64,000 nt of DNA from Halichondria panicea (lineage: Eukaryota; Porifera; Demospongiae; Suberitida; Halichondriidae): NCBI RefSeq assembly GCF_963675165.1, contig NC_087385.1:532001-596000 (forward strand), read 5' to 3'. The position numbers were made by a program, and so were the translations under genes. Positions 24,181 to 37,953 of this stretch are shown here, piece after piece (position 1 is the stretch's first letter; the number at the start of each line of letters is the position of its first letter). The notes under the pieces were generated by a model that saw only the letters and a program-made list of their open reading frames with translations, ran no database searches and was not told where the DNA came from.

Positions 24181-24609
24181 TCAGGATGATCTACGGAGAC
24201 GAGACATCTGCAGTAGAGCACAGTATTTAATATGGTCTTTTCTTGAGATCACACTTTAGGTGGAGAACCGACGACTTTCCCTTCTTTAGCTTTGTGGATA
24301 CAGAATTGGATGAGCTGCTTTTCAGAGCAATGATATTAAAGGAGTTCACATGGATTTGCTTTCAGAGCCTTCGACATCTTCCAATAGAATTATCACCTCT
24401 TTTCAGCCATCATTATTTGCAATGAAAACAGACTTTCTGTACAGTACAGTTAGCTAGTGCATGGAATGGTAATGATCATCATAACAATTTATACTAGATA
24501 TAATTATCATGTACAGTAAAAAGCACACACAAAATATCATCAGAATTAGCAGTCTTGATAACAATAAAATGCACAACAAAAACTATAAACTATAGCTATA
24601 AAGCAATAG

Positions 24610-27600
24610 TTACTGAGACGGCAGTTTATTGAGTTTTTCAAGTACTTGGGTCATTGATAGTCTATTGTCTGGTTGGCTCTCGACGCAAGCTGCTATGATA
24701 TCGTACACTTGGTCCCACTCGCTCTTGATACGTAATAGTATTGCTCTTCTGTTCTCAGGGGAAGGCATCTCCTTGGCAATGGCCTCAGCTAGGAGGTAGC
24801 CGTAACTGTACACATCAATCTTTGTAGTTTGTTTCGGAAGGGGATCGTCCAGATTAGATGGTGGGAAGGTTTCGGGGGCAGCATATACAATGGCACCAGG
24901 AGCTGCTGTCTTGCAGCTTTTAGCCAGATTGGCTGATCCAAAGTCGGATAGTTTTGCCTTCCAAACTCTTGGGTGTATTTGCTGGAGGAGGACGTTGGGA
25001 GCACTCACATCACGGTGGATGATGGGCTCTTGATGCTCGTGGAGGTAGTGGAGGGCATAAGCCACCTCTCGAAATATCGATAACAAAGCATCCTTTTGGA
25101 AATTGACAATTTTCCTCTTATAAGCGGATCGGACGTCAGTATCCAAGAGCTCCAGAACAAGCAGAGGTGAGTCAGTACCTCTCTCCACACCAGCGTCCAC
25201 TACAGCAGCAATCAGTCGCACCAGGTTGGGGTGTTGAACATGAGCCATGATTCGAATCTCTCTCTTGAGCTGATCAATCGTGTTTTTGTGGAGTATTTCT
25301 TTGTGTGCATACTTTACTGCTACTTGCTGACCACGGAACAACCCTCGACACACTGATCCCCAAGCACCATGTCCTAGGTTGTCTTGTAACACAACTTCTT
25401 GTCTTCGTACATTCCACGAGTCTTGGTCTAGTCGCGGAATTTGGAGCTTAGAAAACTTTGACTGACTTGTTTTGATTTCTGCCACCTCGAGCCTTCGTTG
25501 CATGTCATGAGCCTGCTGTTGAAAGTATTGCTTTTGCCTTTCCAGTTGGTGCTTTTCCATTTTGTGATGTTGTATTTGCTCTTCTTTTTCTTGAGAAGTG
25601 GTACGTTCTCGCTCATTGTATCGTTGCAGCTCAGCTTCCAATAGTTTAGATTGTTCAGCCTGATTAGTTTCGATTCTCTGTTGAAGATTTCTGTTTTCTT
25701 GTTTAAGCTCCTCAATGACATCATCCTTGTTCTCCTTCAGCTTGGGTACTGTTGGGACAACACCTACATGTAAAAAAAAGAATGTATATTATACTCAGCA
25801 TAAGTTGAACACTTACCTTCACTAACAATGGAGTAAGGCTCTCTGACTGGACTCAGATAATCCTCCTCGTCACCATCTCCATACATAGCAACATCAGGCT
25901 GAACATAGACACACATGTAGGTATCTTGAGTGAATCGTCGGACCAACTCTGGTAGCTCTCTTGGTGGTGTATTGATCAACCTGTCCTGGTCTCCCTCATA
26001 CACCCACTCATTCAGCTCACGAGTGCAGTCAGTCACACGTGGAATGTTGTATGTGTCAACTGTACACAAAGGATCATTGTACTTTCAGTGGAAGATAATG
26101 ACATGATCATACTTACAGACTCTGTTGGCCATGCTGTCAAAGAAGAGCCATGTGTTTGTGTGAAGGTCTCTAGTGAAGCAGACGTAGTGACTGGTCTCAA
26201 TGCAGATCACAGAGAGGAGGTCCAACTTGTAGATATCATTATTGCTGTTCAATGCAGGCTCTGGCTTGTGCTGTTTTCTCTTATCCTTCTTGTGGGCCAG
26301 TGGACAGCAAGTGACACAGTAATACACATAGCTACTGGCAGCATCCTCATTCACACACTCGGAACACTTGTATTGAGACGGCTCTCCACAGAACATACAA
26401 GTTTTACCTGGAGAGAAGTCAGGGTTTCATCTAGGATTAAAAGTTTGAGGGGGAAGGTTTACGCAGGCCGCAAAATGTTTGGCCACTCCCACATTTGTTG
26501 ACCACACCCCTATTACATGCTAGTGCATCCTAGTTACATATTGCACATCATAGACAGTACTAATGTGATGATGTCATTATTATACAAACATTTTTGTGGG
26601 GAAGACGAGCATTTTAGGGGGGAAGGTTCACCCCAGCCCCCCCCCCCACTAGATGAAACCCTGGAAGTATGTAGCACAGTAATCGTACGCACACATGATA
26701 CAATACTTACCTGAGTCTGTGATCTCTGCAATTTTCAGCTTCAAATCAGGCACAATTTTTGGGTAAGTTTTGAACTCCCTTCCAAATCGTGGCACTTGAA
26801 CGAGAAATTTCGATGGGATCTGCACGAAGGAAATACAATGAAAGGAATACAATCATGTATACAGGCCCAAATGGTTCACCTTGGTAAATGAGATATTTTG
26901 CTCCTTGAACATCATGGTAATGAGCATCCCTACAGTGGGTAGTCTGAGGTTAGGATCTGGCTCCACAAACAGTTGGACAAAGAACTCTTGCTCCACACCA
27001 AACGGACGTCTGTAGATGTGTATCATAATAATTATTACAGTACACACAATATTAGACATACCTGATGGAGATGAATGGCCTTGCGTGTAGTACGTGCTTA
27101 AACAGCATGTTCAGAAACTCCTCAGGATCTAAGTATACAACGTCAACATTTAGTATGTGACCATCTTAACCCATACTAATTACCTTTCTCCTTCTCAATC
27201 TTCCCCAGCTCATCCATCTTGTTTCTCATCTTCATAACTGATTCAAACCTCACCACACCATTCCTATAGTCAAGCAGCACACACACAATCAACAATAATC
27301 CCTGTACTGTACTGTATGCATAATTATACTTTGTGGGGTAGACAGACCGTGAGGAAAGGGGGGAGAGAGTGTGGTAGATACATGTGTGTATAGCTATTAC
27401 AAAAGAGCTAAGACATGTACAGCTGTATACACAGCTCACTTTCTGAGAGGGTTGACGATTCCCTTCCAGAGCATGTTACTGATGGCCTGTCTGTTGATGT
27501 CAGTAGTACTAGTGCTGTAACTATCTTCCAGGAACATGTCATCAAAGATATTGCTGAGGGCAAATAATCCAAAGAGAGTGGAGTCCAGGTAGCAAGAGTT

Positions 27601-30600
27601 CTGGTTTCCCTGGATACCCTTCTGATCACCCACGTAGTGGCGTGGGGATGGCACTGTTGTTTGATCAACGTTCTCTTCGAATGGCACTTGTAGAGCTGTA
27701 GTGGAGGCAATAAATAAAGTGATGATATGACAATTAACACACGGTTAATGCCAGCTTGTGCTGGGAATCCATGAGCAGGTGCTGAGTCAGCATATCTCTG
27801 GTCAGATAGGAGACGAGCCACTGGATAGAAGGTTGCTTTGCCATAACCACATTGGAAGTAACGGACACCATTCAACTCTCCATCTCCACAACGATCAGCA
27901 TACTCCTCCTGTGCATAGTAACTTGTTAACAATTCTTGCTGTAATTAAAACTCACCAGCTCAATCCCTGCCAGTAGCTCCTGATCGCCAGGGAGGTTCCC
28001 AATCCACCTCACAATTCCGTACCAGGGGTTTTGAGAGCAACCGAACTGAACAGCAGAGCCCATGGAGACGTCCACAGGAGCAGCAGGGCGTGGTAATGGT
28101 GGTAGCTGTCTCGGCTCCCTCTGGATTGGAGGAGTATTGCCAGCAAATTGTGAGGGGGCAGATCCACGCTGGTCAGGATGAAGTGCTGTGACAGGGCAGA
28201 ATAATCCTTGGCCGTACTTGCAAAAAAACAACCTTATCCCCTGCCAGGTACCATCAGTACAGCCCTCCATATCCTCCTCCTATACAGGCATAACACATAC
28301 CGTACTCTACCAAGATTACGCCCACCCTAATTGCATGCTACAAAGCAGCTACAGGTGGGATGGGCTTAATTTCGAAAACAGTAGTTTTGTCTCAAAATTA
28401 AGCCCACCCAGGTGTTTGCCTCGAAATTTAAGCCCACTCATTAAGAAACTATTCTTTTCTGTCTGCATCTGAGGCCTACTAGCTCTTGAAATACATCAAC
28501 ATACAACAACGGTAATGCATGGGTAAAGTAGCTAGGTATAGATTCTGCATCAGAAGGTTGTTCCTTGTCACTGTCAGAGTCTTCAACAGGGATTCAGAGA
28601 AGATTGTCCTCGTCTCTTATACTTGCAAATAGGATCTAGCTATATCTAGCTATATTCAGAGCTATAATATCAGCGTACTACATGCAAGCGCACTACATGC
28701 ACAATAAACTGCTAAACCTTTTCTTGACAAACTTGCTCACTGACAAATGCATCACTTCCTGGTGGGCGTATTCTCGAGGCAAATTAGTCTGTGCAGGAAC
28801 TTTCACTCAAAAGTGGGGGTGGGCGTATTTTCGGACGTGGGCGTAATCTCGGTAGAGTACGGTACATGCAAACAACTACAAGTGTCAACTTACCAACTCC
28901 AGTCCAGCAATCAGTCCATTGACTTGAGGGAAGTTGCCCATCCAGCGAATCTCACCGTATCGAGGTGGGTCAGAAAACTCAACTCGAGAGCCCACAACAA
29001 ACTGATGCTTGGTAGCTATGGCTACCACAGTAGACTGCTTGTTGCCAGCCCCAGGCATGTTGTCATAGTTGAGTGGTGGATGATCCTCAGAGTGATGGCT
29101 GTCAGATGGATCGACATAAACTCCAGGAGGGGGATAAGTTTGTGATGGGTAATCTCCAGCTCTCCCTTGTTGCTGATGGGCCCTCTCATGATCGACTGAA
29201 TTTGCAGTAGCTCCTTCATTCTGACTGTGACATGGTATGGTCTCATACGTGGGATCACTTCCAGGATGCCATGAATGTTGTTTCTGAATTAGATTTTCTC
29301 TTCCTTGTTCATATTGATTAGCGAGGTCTTGCTCTTTCTTTTTTGCTTCTTCAAAAAGTTTCATTGCCTCTTGCTGAGTGGCGCTCTCATCAAGTGCAAG
29401 TGCACCCTTTACTTCTCTGAGTTCTGGATTTGAAGTATTTCCTCTTTTCTCATTTCTAGCAGCAGCTTCTTTTCTGGCCTCCTCTATCTTAGCCTCTTTA
29501 GCAGCCTTTAAAACTTTTTCCTGCTCTGCCAAAAACTGTCGCTCAGTCATGCCCTCCTCACGTGCAGCAGCTGCTGGGTCTGAAAGGTCGACAGCTCGAG
29601 CTGGGGGTGTGCGAGTGTTGGTCAACTCTTCTTTGAACACAAAGTCCTCAGGGACCACTAAATAGTGACCAGGTGCAGCCTTAAATAAGTGAGTTATTCC
29701 CGTTAGTGCTTTAGGGAAAAGATTAGTGGCAACAGTCCAATCCTGTGTGAAACAGCCATTATTATAATGTACGGAACACTAAACATAGCATGCACTCACT
29801 GTTTCAATCCCTATGTGGTTGGTGTCCAGTGTTCTAGTCTGTACATCTCTACCAGTCCAGCGAACAGTTCCATGCATGGCTACATTCTTCCTGTTGTAGA
29901 CCACCACACGATCGTTGATCTTGAACATACATGTAGGGGGCTTATCGATAGGTGACCCGTGGGTAGAAGAGTTGACCCCTGATGAAGAAGAGCTCTTTAG
30001 CTGCTGACGTGTGGAGCCATGGGGCACTTGGTGAGGTGGTTTAGCAGCAAGCTTATCCAGAGACACAAAGAGACCACAGTCTTGATCACAGTCAAAATAT
30101 CTGTATCCCCCAAAGAAACCATTACTGATGCCTTTTCCAAGGTAACGAGAATCCTATATACAGATGAGATCTGTAACGTAAGGAGAGCATAACATAACTA
30201 TGCACTCACTGTAATCTCCACTCCAAAGTTCCTCCCTGGTAATGATTCCACAGGTCCAGCATGTCTCACTACACCATCAGACCAGGTAGGTGCACTTGTT
30301 TTATCACCAGGGAGCCTCACATATACCTGGTCACCTCTCTTCAGTCTGCTGCCCCATTCCAGCTTACTGTCCTCAGAGAACACAGCAAATCGATCACAAG
30401 GCTTCTCAATAGCTCCCAAAAGCTGTAGATCTCTGCTATTCAGTGGAAACACATAGTAATCGTCCTGACCACCATACAGTGTGACACTGGGGTCTTTTGT
30501 GGAGCAAAAGTTGTGAGGAGGTCTTCCATCATTGCGCTGTACCAACTCTCTATGGTGAATTTGAGTAAGCAGTTCACCTTGTAACACTTGAACAGGTTTT

Positions 30601-30692
30601 GAACCTGCTAGGACAGACATGATCTTCCCTGGAGCCTTCTCTCCATACACATCCTTCATTAGAATGTACAGGTAGTTTGCCCTTTTGGCCAT
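24610..30692 (-). CDS. G6: CYLD-like deubiquitinase / TKL-like kinase fusion, mosaic N-terminus, appears intact
   Basis: Thirteen exons (30210-30692, 29800-30153, 28894-29742, 27956-28279, 27743-27908, 27440-27695, 27184-27263, 27062-27128, 26880-27009, 26711-26819, 26117-26407, 25817-26059, 24610-25763) join in phase to 1501 residues, the longest in the window. The start is MAKRANY. The first two exons and the beginning of exon 3 are alpha-type (as G5). Exon 3 ends beta-type (GSRVEFSDPPRYGEIRWMG, as G4), and everything downstream is beta, so the gene is a mosaic joined inside exon 3. It has four CAP-Gly domains, a Glu/Lys-rich linker, USP Cys near 760 (GIQGNQNSC, Asn where others have His), beta B-box, ETSHYVC, acidic linker, coiled coil and type I kinase with all catalytic motifs. 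A 563-bp MITE lies in intron 3. Confidence 0.86.
26420..26663. mobile_element. hAT-like MITE, G6 copy of the 10833 element
   Basis: Same terminal repeats and same intron as in G4. It differs by small indels and a G/C homopolymer near the right end. The shared position marks common descent of the G4, G6, G8 and G11 segments. Confidence 0.7.
28300..28862. mobile_element. 563-bp MITE with TA target duplication in G6 intron 3
   Basis: Ends CCGTACTCTACC and GGTAGAGTACGG are inverted repeats, flanked by TA on each side. The same intron in G4 (about 12893-12925) reads acacatacatgtac without the element. The TA target fits Tc1/mariner-type transposition. No transposase frame. Confidence 0.8.
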
Positions 30693-30802
30693 GATCTGCT
30701 TTCTCTGAACCAACTCTGATGTGGTAATTACTAGAGCCTCACCCACTTTTATGACCCATAAAAATCACAGATTGTGGATATTCATGAATTTCTAGCTAAC
30801 TC

Positions 30803-32870
30803 TCAATATAGTTTCAGTTTGACTGGTTTGCCCAGTTGGTCCAGTCTTGGTAGACCGTGTTTGAGGTCGTACTGGTGGACCAGGAACGAGTAGATCACAT
30901 CAGCCACCAGGAAGATCTGCAGGGGAGGGGAGAGAGGGAGGATAAACAAAATGCTAATCACGAAATTATATGCCACTGGAATAACTTTTTAATAAAACAA
31001 TAATTATACGCTAACCATGCACGGGGTTCATAATGTACTCCTGTTACTGACCTGAGCTAGTGAGTAGGTGAGAGTCATGGCAAAGAAGAAGTTAGCGTTA
31101 GCACTGCCTGCATGGATCCAGAGGTGCCAGAGGACAGGACAGAGGAGAGAGGAGGCCAGGAACATGACCACCACCACCAGAGTGTAGCGCAGGTCTGCAC
31201 ACAGGGGGGGGGGTATGAATGCAGATATTCCGATAAGAAAGATGTACTCCACACTGACATTAAGAATACTAAATACTTTTTGGCATTTTGAAAATAGGAA
31301 GAACGAAGTTTTAGTGTTCACTCTCACACACAGTTACAGATACGTACACCATTGAGGCTTGTACATGCATCGTATGTGTATTCTATCCCGATGCACTCAC
31401 ATCTGAATGTGTGTGTCCAGAGTGGCAGGAGTGCTAGTGGGATGGTGAGGTCACCCAGACACGGGTAGGACTTGAACAAGGTCGTCACAGAGAGGAGAAT
31501 GTACGTCAGAAACACTGGGTGGTCACTGGAGGGACGAGGGGGGGGGAGGGGTTGAGTGAGGAAGTTTAGTATAGCAGAAATAGTCAAGAATTGATTTAGG
31601 TACAACAAACTATAGGCCAAACTTCACATGTTTCTAGTAACCCATATCGTAATTCTTGTTTCTATGATCTAAGATATGGAGCTGCAATTAAAAACCAGCT
31701 CCTTCTGTTCTCTCACCTGAAGCGTATGGTGAGAGGGATGACGTAGATGAAGGCATTCATCTGGAACACACAGAGGAAGAATATTCTGAAGTGCTCAAAC
31801 GTCTCAGTAAAGAAGTACCAGAACAGGCCGAGGTTGGGAGTCTGGTCCGGGACAGAGAGCCTGTGAGGGTGTGTGGGGTGTGAGTGGTGTGAGTGGGAAG
31901 TGTGAGGGTGTGGGGTGTGGGTGTGAGGTGTGAGGGAAATATGAGGAATAAGAGGCGTACACACAAATAATATATTATAGGGAAGATATTTGTTCTATTC
32001 GTGTGGCTGCAATGAGGCTACAGGTATGAACTGGTAAAGAGAGCTTGTATTAACGTGCCCTCGTTGAGCTATTAGTACCAGAGCGTCTCCCTCTAAAGGT
32101 GAAGACTTGGACCACTATCTAATCACAACATGAAATGTGGTGCATAATGTATCCTGACAATGAATACACTGACAAGGCTGACCCCCCTAGCAACACTGCA
32201 CTCCAGCACACCACCAAACACAACTGTTTACCAGCTCCAAACACACACCCATCCTGTAAACAATTCGTATTCGATATAGGTATACGTAGTACTGTCAAGA
32301 GGATTACCATGATTGTCTAATACACACTTTAAGTACATTCATCAGTGTACACAACACACCAATCATCATTACAGTACAATACAGCTTTTAAGACAGTACC
32401 CCCTCACCCTGTAGGACATGATCATGAATGGGAAGATGAGGACTGCAGGATAGAGTGAGAGGTAGGCAGCCACACACAGGCACAGGGAGGACACCACCTC
32501 GTGACCTGTGCATGCGTGGGTGGAGGGAGGAGGTTCATTCTGTTCATATAAGGTGCGTATAATACACACACCAATTTGTGTAACAATATCAGAATAGTAC
32601 AAAAGAATTTCCTTTCAGTTTGTGGGCTAAGCATTATTACTAAACAAACCATCTTGGGTTTCCTGGTATTTAAGGGGATAAGATTTTGGGGCGAGCTAAG
32701 TACTGACCCACCTCTCAGTTTGGTGGATAGAGCTGCAGTGACTGAGAGGTTAGTGAGGGTGATGGTGGAGAAGCCAGCACAGGTGACTATGGAGTAGGGG
32801 TTCAGTAGGTACCTGCACACCAGGAGGGACCAAACACCTTCAAAACATTTAACATCAGGATGATCTACCG
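30803..32870 (-). pseudogene. PIGU-like gene fragment, best-preserved copy, 5' part missing
   Basis: Six exons similar to PIGU: about 32712-32870 (YLLNPYSIVTC), 32408-32505 (VAAYLSLYP), 31717-31860 ([16 protein letters not shown]), 31401-31525 (FKSYPCLGDL), 31052-31194 ([17 protein letters not shown]) and 30803-30916 (IFLVADVIYSFL, ending KLKLY and a stop). Together they cover roughly the last two thirds of the usual PIGU protein, which spans the ER membrane many times. No exons for the N-terminal part are seen before the G7 stop at 33229, and the first visible exon differs from its copies by small deletions. It is probably a duplicated gene end; a truncated transcript cannot be excluded. Confidence 0.7.
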
Positions 32871-34706
32871 GAGACAAGACATCTTCTGCCTTGCAGTGCA
32901 GTAGATCTACTGAGTAGATTTTGATCTAGATCGAGCACAGTATTTAATTAATATGGTCTTTTCTAGAGATGATACTTAATTAAGGTACGTGGAGAGGACG
33001 ACTTTCCCTTCTTTGTGGATACAGAATTGGATGAGCTGCTTTCCTTCAAGAGCAATGATATTAAAGGAGCTCACCTCGATTCGCTCTGAAAGCCTTCGAC
33101 ATCTTAATTCCATATTCGCAAGTGGAATGGTAATGATCATCATAACAATAATTAATTTATACAACAACACAAAATCACACAAATATCAGATCTAGCACTC
33201 TTGGTAACATGTAAATATCCATCAATAATTACTGAGACGGTAGCTTATTGAGTTTTTCAAGTACTTGGGTCATTGATAGTCTATTGTCTGGTTGGCTCTC
33301 GACGCAAGCTGCTATGATATCGTACACTTGTTCCCACTTACTCTTGATACGTAATAGTATTGCTCTTCTGTTCTCAGGGGAAGGCATCTCCTTGGCAATG
33401 GCCTCAGCTAGGAGGTAGCCGTAACTGTACACATCAATTTTTGTAGTTTGTTTCGGAAGGGGATCGTCCAGATTAGATGGTGGGAAGGTTTCGGGGGCAG
33501 CATACACAATGGCACCAGGAGCTGCTGTCTTGCAGCTTTTAGCCAGATTGGCTGATCCAAAGTCGGATAGTTTTGCCTTCCAAACTCCTGGGTGTATTTG
33601 CTGGAGGAGGACGTTGGGAGCACTCACATCACGGTGGATGATGGGCTCTTGATGCTCGTGGAGGTAGTGAAGGGCATAAGCCACCTCTCGAAATATCGAT
33701 AACAAAGCATCCTTTTGGAAATCGACAATTTTTCTTTTGTAAGCGGATCGGACGTCAGTATCCAAGAGCTCCAAAACAAGCAGAGGTGAGTCAGTACCTC
33801 TCTCCACACCAGCGTCCACTACAGCAGCAATCAGTCGCACCAGGTTGGGGTGTTGAACATGAGCCATGATTCAAATCTCTCTCTTGAGCTGATCGATCGT
33901 GTTTTCGTGGAGTATTTCTTTGTGTGCACACTTTACTGCTACTTGCTGACCACGGAACAATCCTCGACACACTGATCCCCAAGCACCATGTCCTAGGTTG
34001 TCTTGTAATACAACTTCTTGTCTTCGTACATTCCACGAGTCTTGGTCTAGTCGCGGAATCTGGAGCTTAGAAAACTTTGACTGACTTGTTTTGCTCTCTG
34101 CCACCTCGAGCCTTCGTTGCATGTCTTGAGCCTGTTGTTGAAAGTATTGCTTTTGCCTTTCCAGTTGGTGCTTTTCCATTTTGTGATGTTGTATTTGCTC
34201 TTCTTTCTCAGCCATTTCTTGAGAGGTGGTACGTTCTTGCTCATTGTATCGTTGCAGCTCAGCTTCTAATAGTTTAGATTGTTCAGCCTGATTGGTTTCG
34301 ATTCTCTGTTGAAGATTTCTGTTTTCTTGTTTAAGCTCCTCAATGACATCATCCTTGTTCTCCTTCAGCTTGGGCACTGTTGGGACAACACCTACACGTA
34401 AAAAAATAATGTATTTTATACTCAGCATAAGTTGAACACTTACCTTCACTAACAATGGAGTAAGGCTCTCTGACTGGATTTAGATAATCCTCCTCGTCAC
34501 CATCGTCATACATAGCGACATCAGGCTGAACATAGACACACATGTAAATGTCTTGAGTGAATCGTCGGACCAACTCTGGTAGCTCTCTTGGTGGTGTGTT
34601 GATCAACCTGTCCTGGTCTCCCTCATACACCCACTCATTCAGCTCACGAGTGCAGTCAGTCACACGTGGAATGTTGTACGTGTCATCTGTACACATAAAC
34701 ATGTAC

Positions 34707-34907
34707 CGTATAGCGGGTAATTTTCGGGGACAAAATATTCGTGGTTCAGCAATATTGAGACATTTCGTAGGTAAAATTTTCGTGGTTGGAACTTACACTG
34801 CAGGTAAAGGTAGGCAAGGTGGCTTCTTTCATGGGTAAAATATTCGTGGTCAGACCTTCAACCACAAAAACCACGAATATTTTGCCCCACGAAAATTACC
34901 ATTATAC
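34707..34907. mobile_element. CCGTATAGCGGG-family MITE in G7
   Basis: Starts ccgtatagcgggtaattttcg and ends attttgccccacgaaaattac. Two related halves suggest a nested or tandem copy. The matching intron in G4 is 57 bp. Confidence 0.65.
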
Positions 34908-35972
34908 TTTCAGTGGAAGATAATGACATGATCATACTTACAGACTCTGTTGGCCATGCTGTCAAAGAAGAGCCATGTGTTTGTATTGAGGTCTCTAGTG
35001 AAGCAGACGTAGTGACTGGTCTCAATACAGATCACAGAGAGGGGGTCCAACTTGTACAGCTCATTATTGTTGATCAGTGCAGGCTCAGGCTTGTGCTGTT
35101 TTCTCTCATCCTTCTTGTGGGCCAGTGGACAGCAAGTGGTACAGTAATACACATAGCCACTGACATCATGCTCACCCACACACTCGGAACACTTGTATTG
35201 GGACAGCTCTCCACAGATCATACAAGGAGGGGTTTTGCCTGGAGAAAAGTATGTAGCACAGTGATCGTATGCACACATGACACAATACTTACCTACCTGA
35301 GTCTGTGATCTCTGCAATGTTCAGCTTCAGATCAGGCATACTTTTTGGGTAAGTCTTGAACTCCCATCTACATTGTGGCAGTTGAATGAGAAGTTTCGAT
35401 GGGATCTACACGAAAGAAATACATGTACAATAAAAAGATACAAGACACAATAAAATGGTTCACCTTGGTAAATGAGATCTTTTGCTCCTTGAACATCATG
35501 GTAATGAGTACCCCCACAGTGGGTAGTCTGATGTTAGGATCTGGCTCCACAAACAGTTGGACAAAGAACTCTTGATCCACACCAAACGGACGCCTGTATA
35601 AATTTAGACGTGCATCAGTGTACACACAATATTAGACATACCTAATGGAGATGAATGGCTTCGTGTGTAGCATGTGTTTGAAGAGCATATTCAGAAACTC
35701 TTCAGGATCTAAGTACACAACATCAAAATTTAGTATGTGACCATCTTTACCCATAATAATAACCTTTCTCCTTCTCAGTGATTCCCTCCATCTTTCCCAG
35801 CTCACCCAGCTTGTTTCTCATCTTCATAACTGATTCAAACCTCACCACACCATTCCTAGAGTCAAGCAGACACACACACACTCAATAATCCCTGCACGGT
35901 ACTGTATGCATAACCTATGTGGGGTAGACAGTGGGGGATAGTGAGGAAAGGGGGGAGATACATGTGTGTATA

Positions 35973-36328
35973 CAGTAGACTCTCGTTAATCCGGTCACCC
36001 TTGGGACCATGCAGCTTGGCCGGAATAGCGAGGTGGCTGCATCTCAGAAAATAGCCGCGGCTTAAAAACGACCTTACCTCGAATCTAATGACTACTTTTG
36101 CGGTTCTTGTCTCGAGGATAATGTAAGATAATGAATCATTCTGTTCTCTATTTAAGTGTAATTCAATTTTTATTTGCTAAACCACACCCAAAACGTCATA
36201 TCCGGCCGTAACATACGTATAAAATTACATTGAAAACCTTGTTTGGGACAGACAGCACTGGCCGGTAAACGGAATAGCGAGGTGGCCGTACTTCAGGTCG
36301 AGTTTTGTGCAGAAAACATATAGCTAGC
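35973..36328. mobile_element. Pogo/Tigger-like element remnant replacing G7 exons
   Basis: Begins at a TA with CAGTAGACTCTCGTTAATCC, typical of pogo-type termini, and later repeats ccgg..aatagcgaggtggc in two forms (about 36010 and 36262). No full right terminus is seen. Its right side joins gene sequence near 36330. In the paralogues about 700-900 bp of gene, including the Cys-box exon, occupies this place. Confidence 0.65.
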
Positions 36329-37771
36329 ATCAGAATACTCCTCCTGTACATATCAATTTGTTAACAATTCTTGCTGTAATTAATAAACTCACCAGCTCAA
36401 TCCCTGCCACTAGCTCCTGTTCGCCAGGGAGGATCCCAATCCATCTCACAATCCCGTACCAGGGGCTTCTTGAGTCACCAAACTGAACAGCAGATCCCAC
36501 GGAGACATCCACAGGAGCAGCAGGACGTGGTAGTGGTGGTAGCTGTGTCGGAGTATTTCCAGCAAATTGTGAGGGGGCAGATCCACGCTGGTCAGGATGA
36601 AGTGCTGTGACAGGGCAGAAGAATCCTCGGCCGTACTTGCAAGAGAAACACCTCGTCCCCTGCCAGGTACCATCAGTACAGCCCTCTATATCCTCCTCCT
36701 ATAATTATTGAAGACAATACACATACAAAGTATATGTACAAGTGTCAACTTACCAATTCTAGTCCAGCAATCAGTCCATTGACCTGAGGTAAGGTACCCA
36801 TCCAGCGAATCTCACTGTATCGAGGTGGGTCAGAAAATTCAACTCGAGAGCCAATTACAAATAGATGCTTGGTAGAATCCTGAGACGGAGGAGCAATAGT
36901 AGGCTGCTTGTTGCTAGCTCCTGGCATGTTGTCATAGATAGATGGCGAATAATTCTCACGATGACGGTTGTCGGGTGGATTGGCATAAGAACCAGAAGGG
37001 TTTATAACTCTAGCAGCTTCCATTTTGCTGAGCTTTTCATCTCTTTGCTTGTTAAATTTCTTGATCATTTCTTTTTGTGCTTGTTCATTCATTTCCCAAG
37101 TTTTAACATCGGCCTTCCTGAGCATAGCATTCTCTCCAGACTGTGTGTTGCCAGGTTGGGAGTTCTGATGAGAGAGAATGTTGCCTGCACTAGCTGAGTG
37201 ATTACCCAGGCTTGATAATGGAACTTTGTCATAAATGTGATTCTTTGGCCTGTGAGTGGTCGATAGTGGAGCTTCAGGACTATTCCGAATATCTTGTGAC
37301 AACCCACGATGTAGATGGCTATTGGCTGGGACATTGGGACGACCAATGGATCCTTGCTGCTGCTTATTTTCTCCAAGGTCTCGTTTGTACTTTTGAATCA
37401 TCCTCTCCTGTTCGGCTGGATTCAGTGCCACAGATTCAATGTTGGCATCACGAAGCATATCTTTCTCATTGGGATCAATATGGTGTGTGCCCTCATGCAG
37501 GCGTGACAATTCCTCTTCTCTTCTCTGCTTCTCTTCAACTATCCTATGTTTTTCTTTAATTTCCTCCATTTCTGTTCGAACCAGTGCTTCAGGAACAACA
37601 ACTTTGCCGTGTTTTGAGTTTTCACATCTGAAGTTTGAACTCAATCCAGTAAAAGTAACAAAAAAGTCATTTCTTTGGACGGGAACATCCTATAAGAAAA
37701 GTGTAAAAATCAAAAAACAGCTTAATGCTCATGCACTCTTTAGGTTTGCGAAATGATAGCAATTGATATAC

Positions 37772-37953
37772 CGTATATTATAGGGATATTTTTTATTCGT
37801 GGATTGCTCAAACTAAAAATTTCGCGGATTTTCTTTTGAGGAGAAATTCTTTCAACTGGAAGTAAACCAATTTTCGAGGCACTAAATGTTTGAGGTTCGA
37901 GGTCAATTCTCGAATACCTTAACACTTTATGTCTCGAAAATAACCCGGTATAC
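37772..37953. mobile_element. MITE in G7 intron between the second and third exons
   Basis: Ends ccgtatattatagggat and ataacccggta are inverted, with TA around the insertion. G8 has the intact neighbouring text (tgatagcaattgatgagact) without it. Confidence 0.65.

Noticed and set aside
24243-24425. Plus-strand frames between the PIGU pseudogene and the G6 stop
   Set aside because: Short, AT-rich, and altered by indels in the duplicate at 59.3 kb; nothing recognisable.
31857-31940. GTGTG-rich stretch in the PIGU-like fragment as a regulatory element
   Set aside because: Simple low-complexity intron sequence beside an acceptor site; nothing further supports a function.
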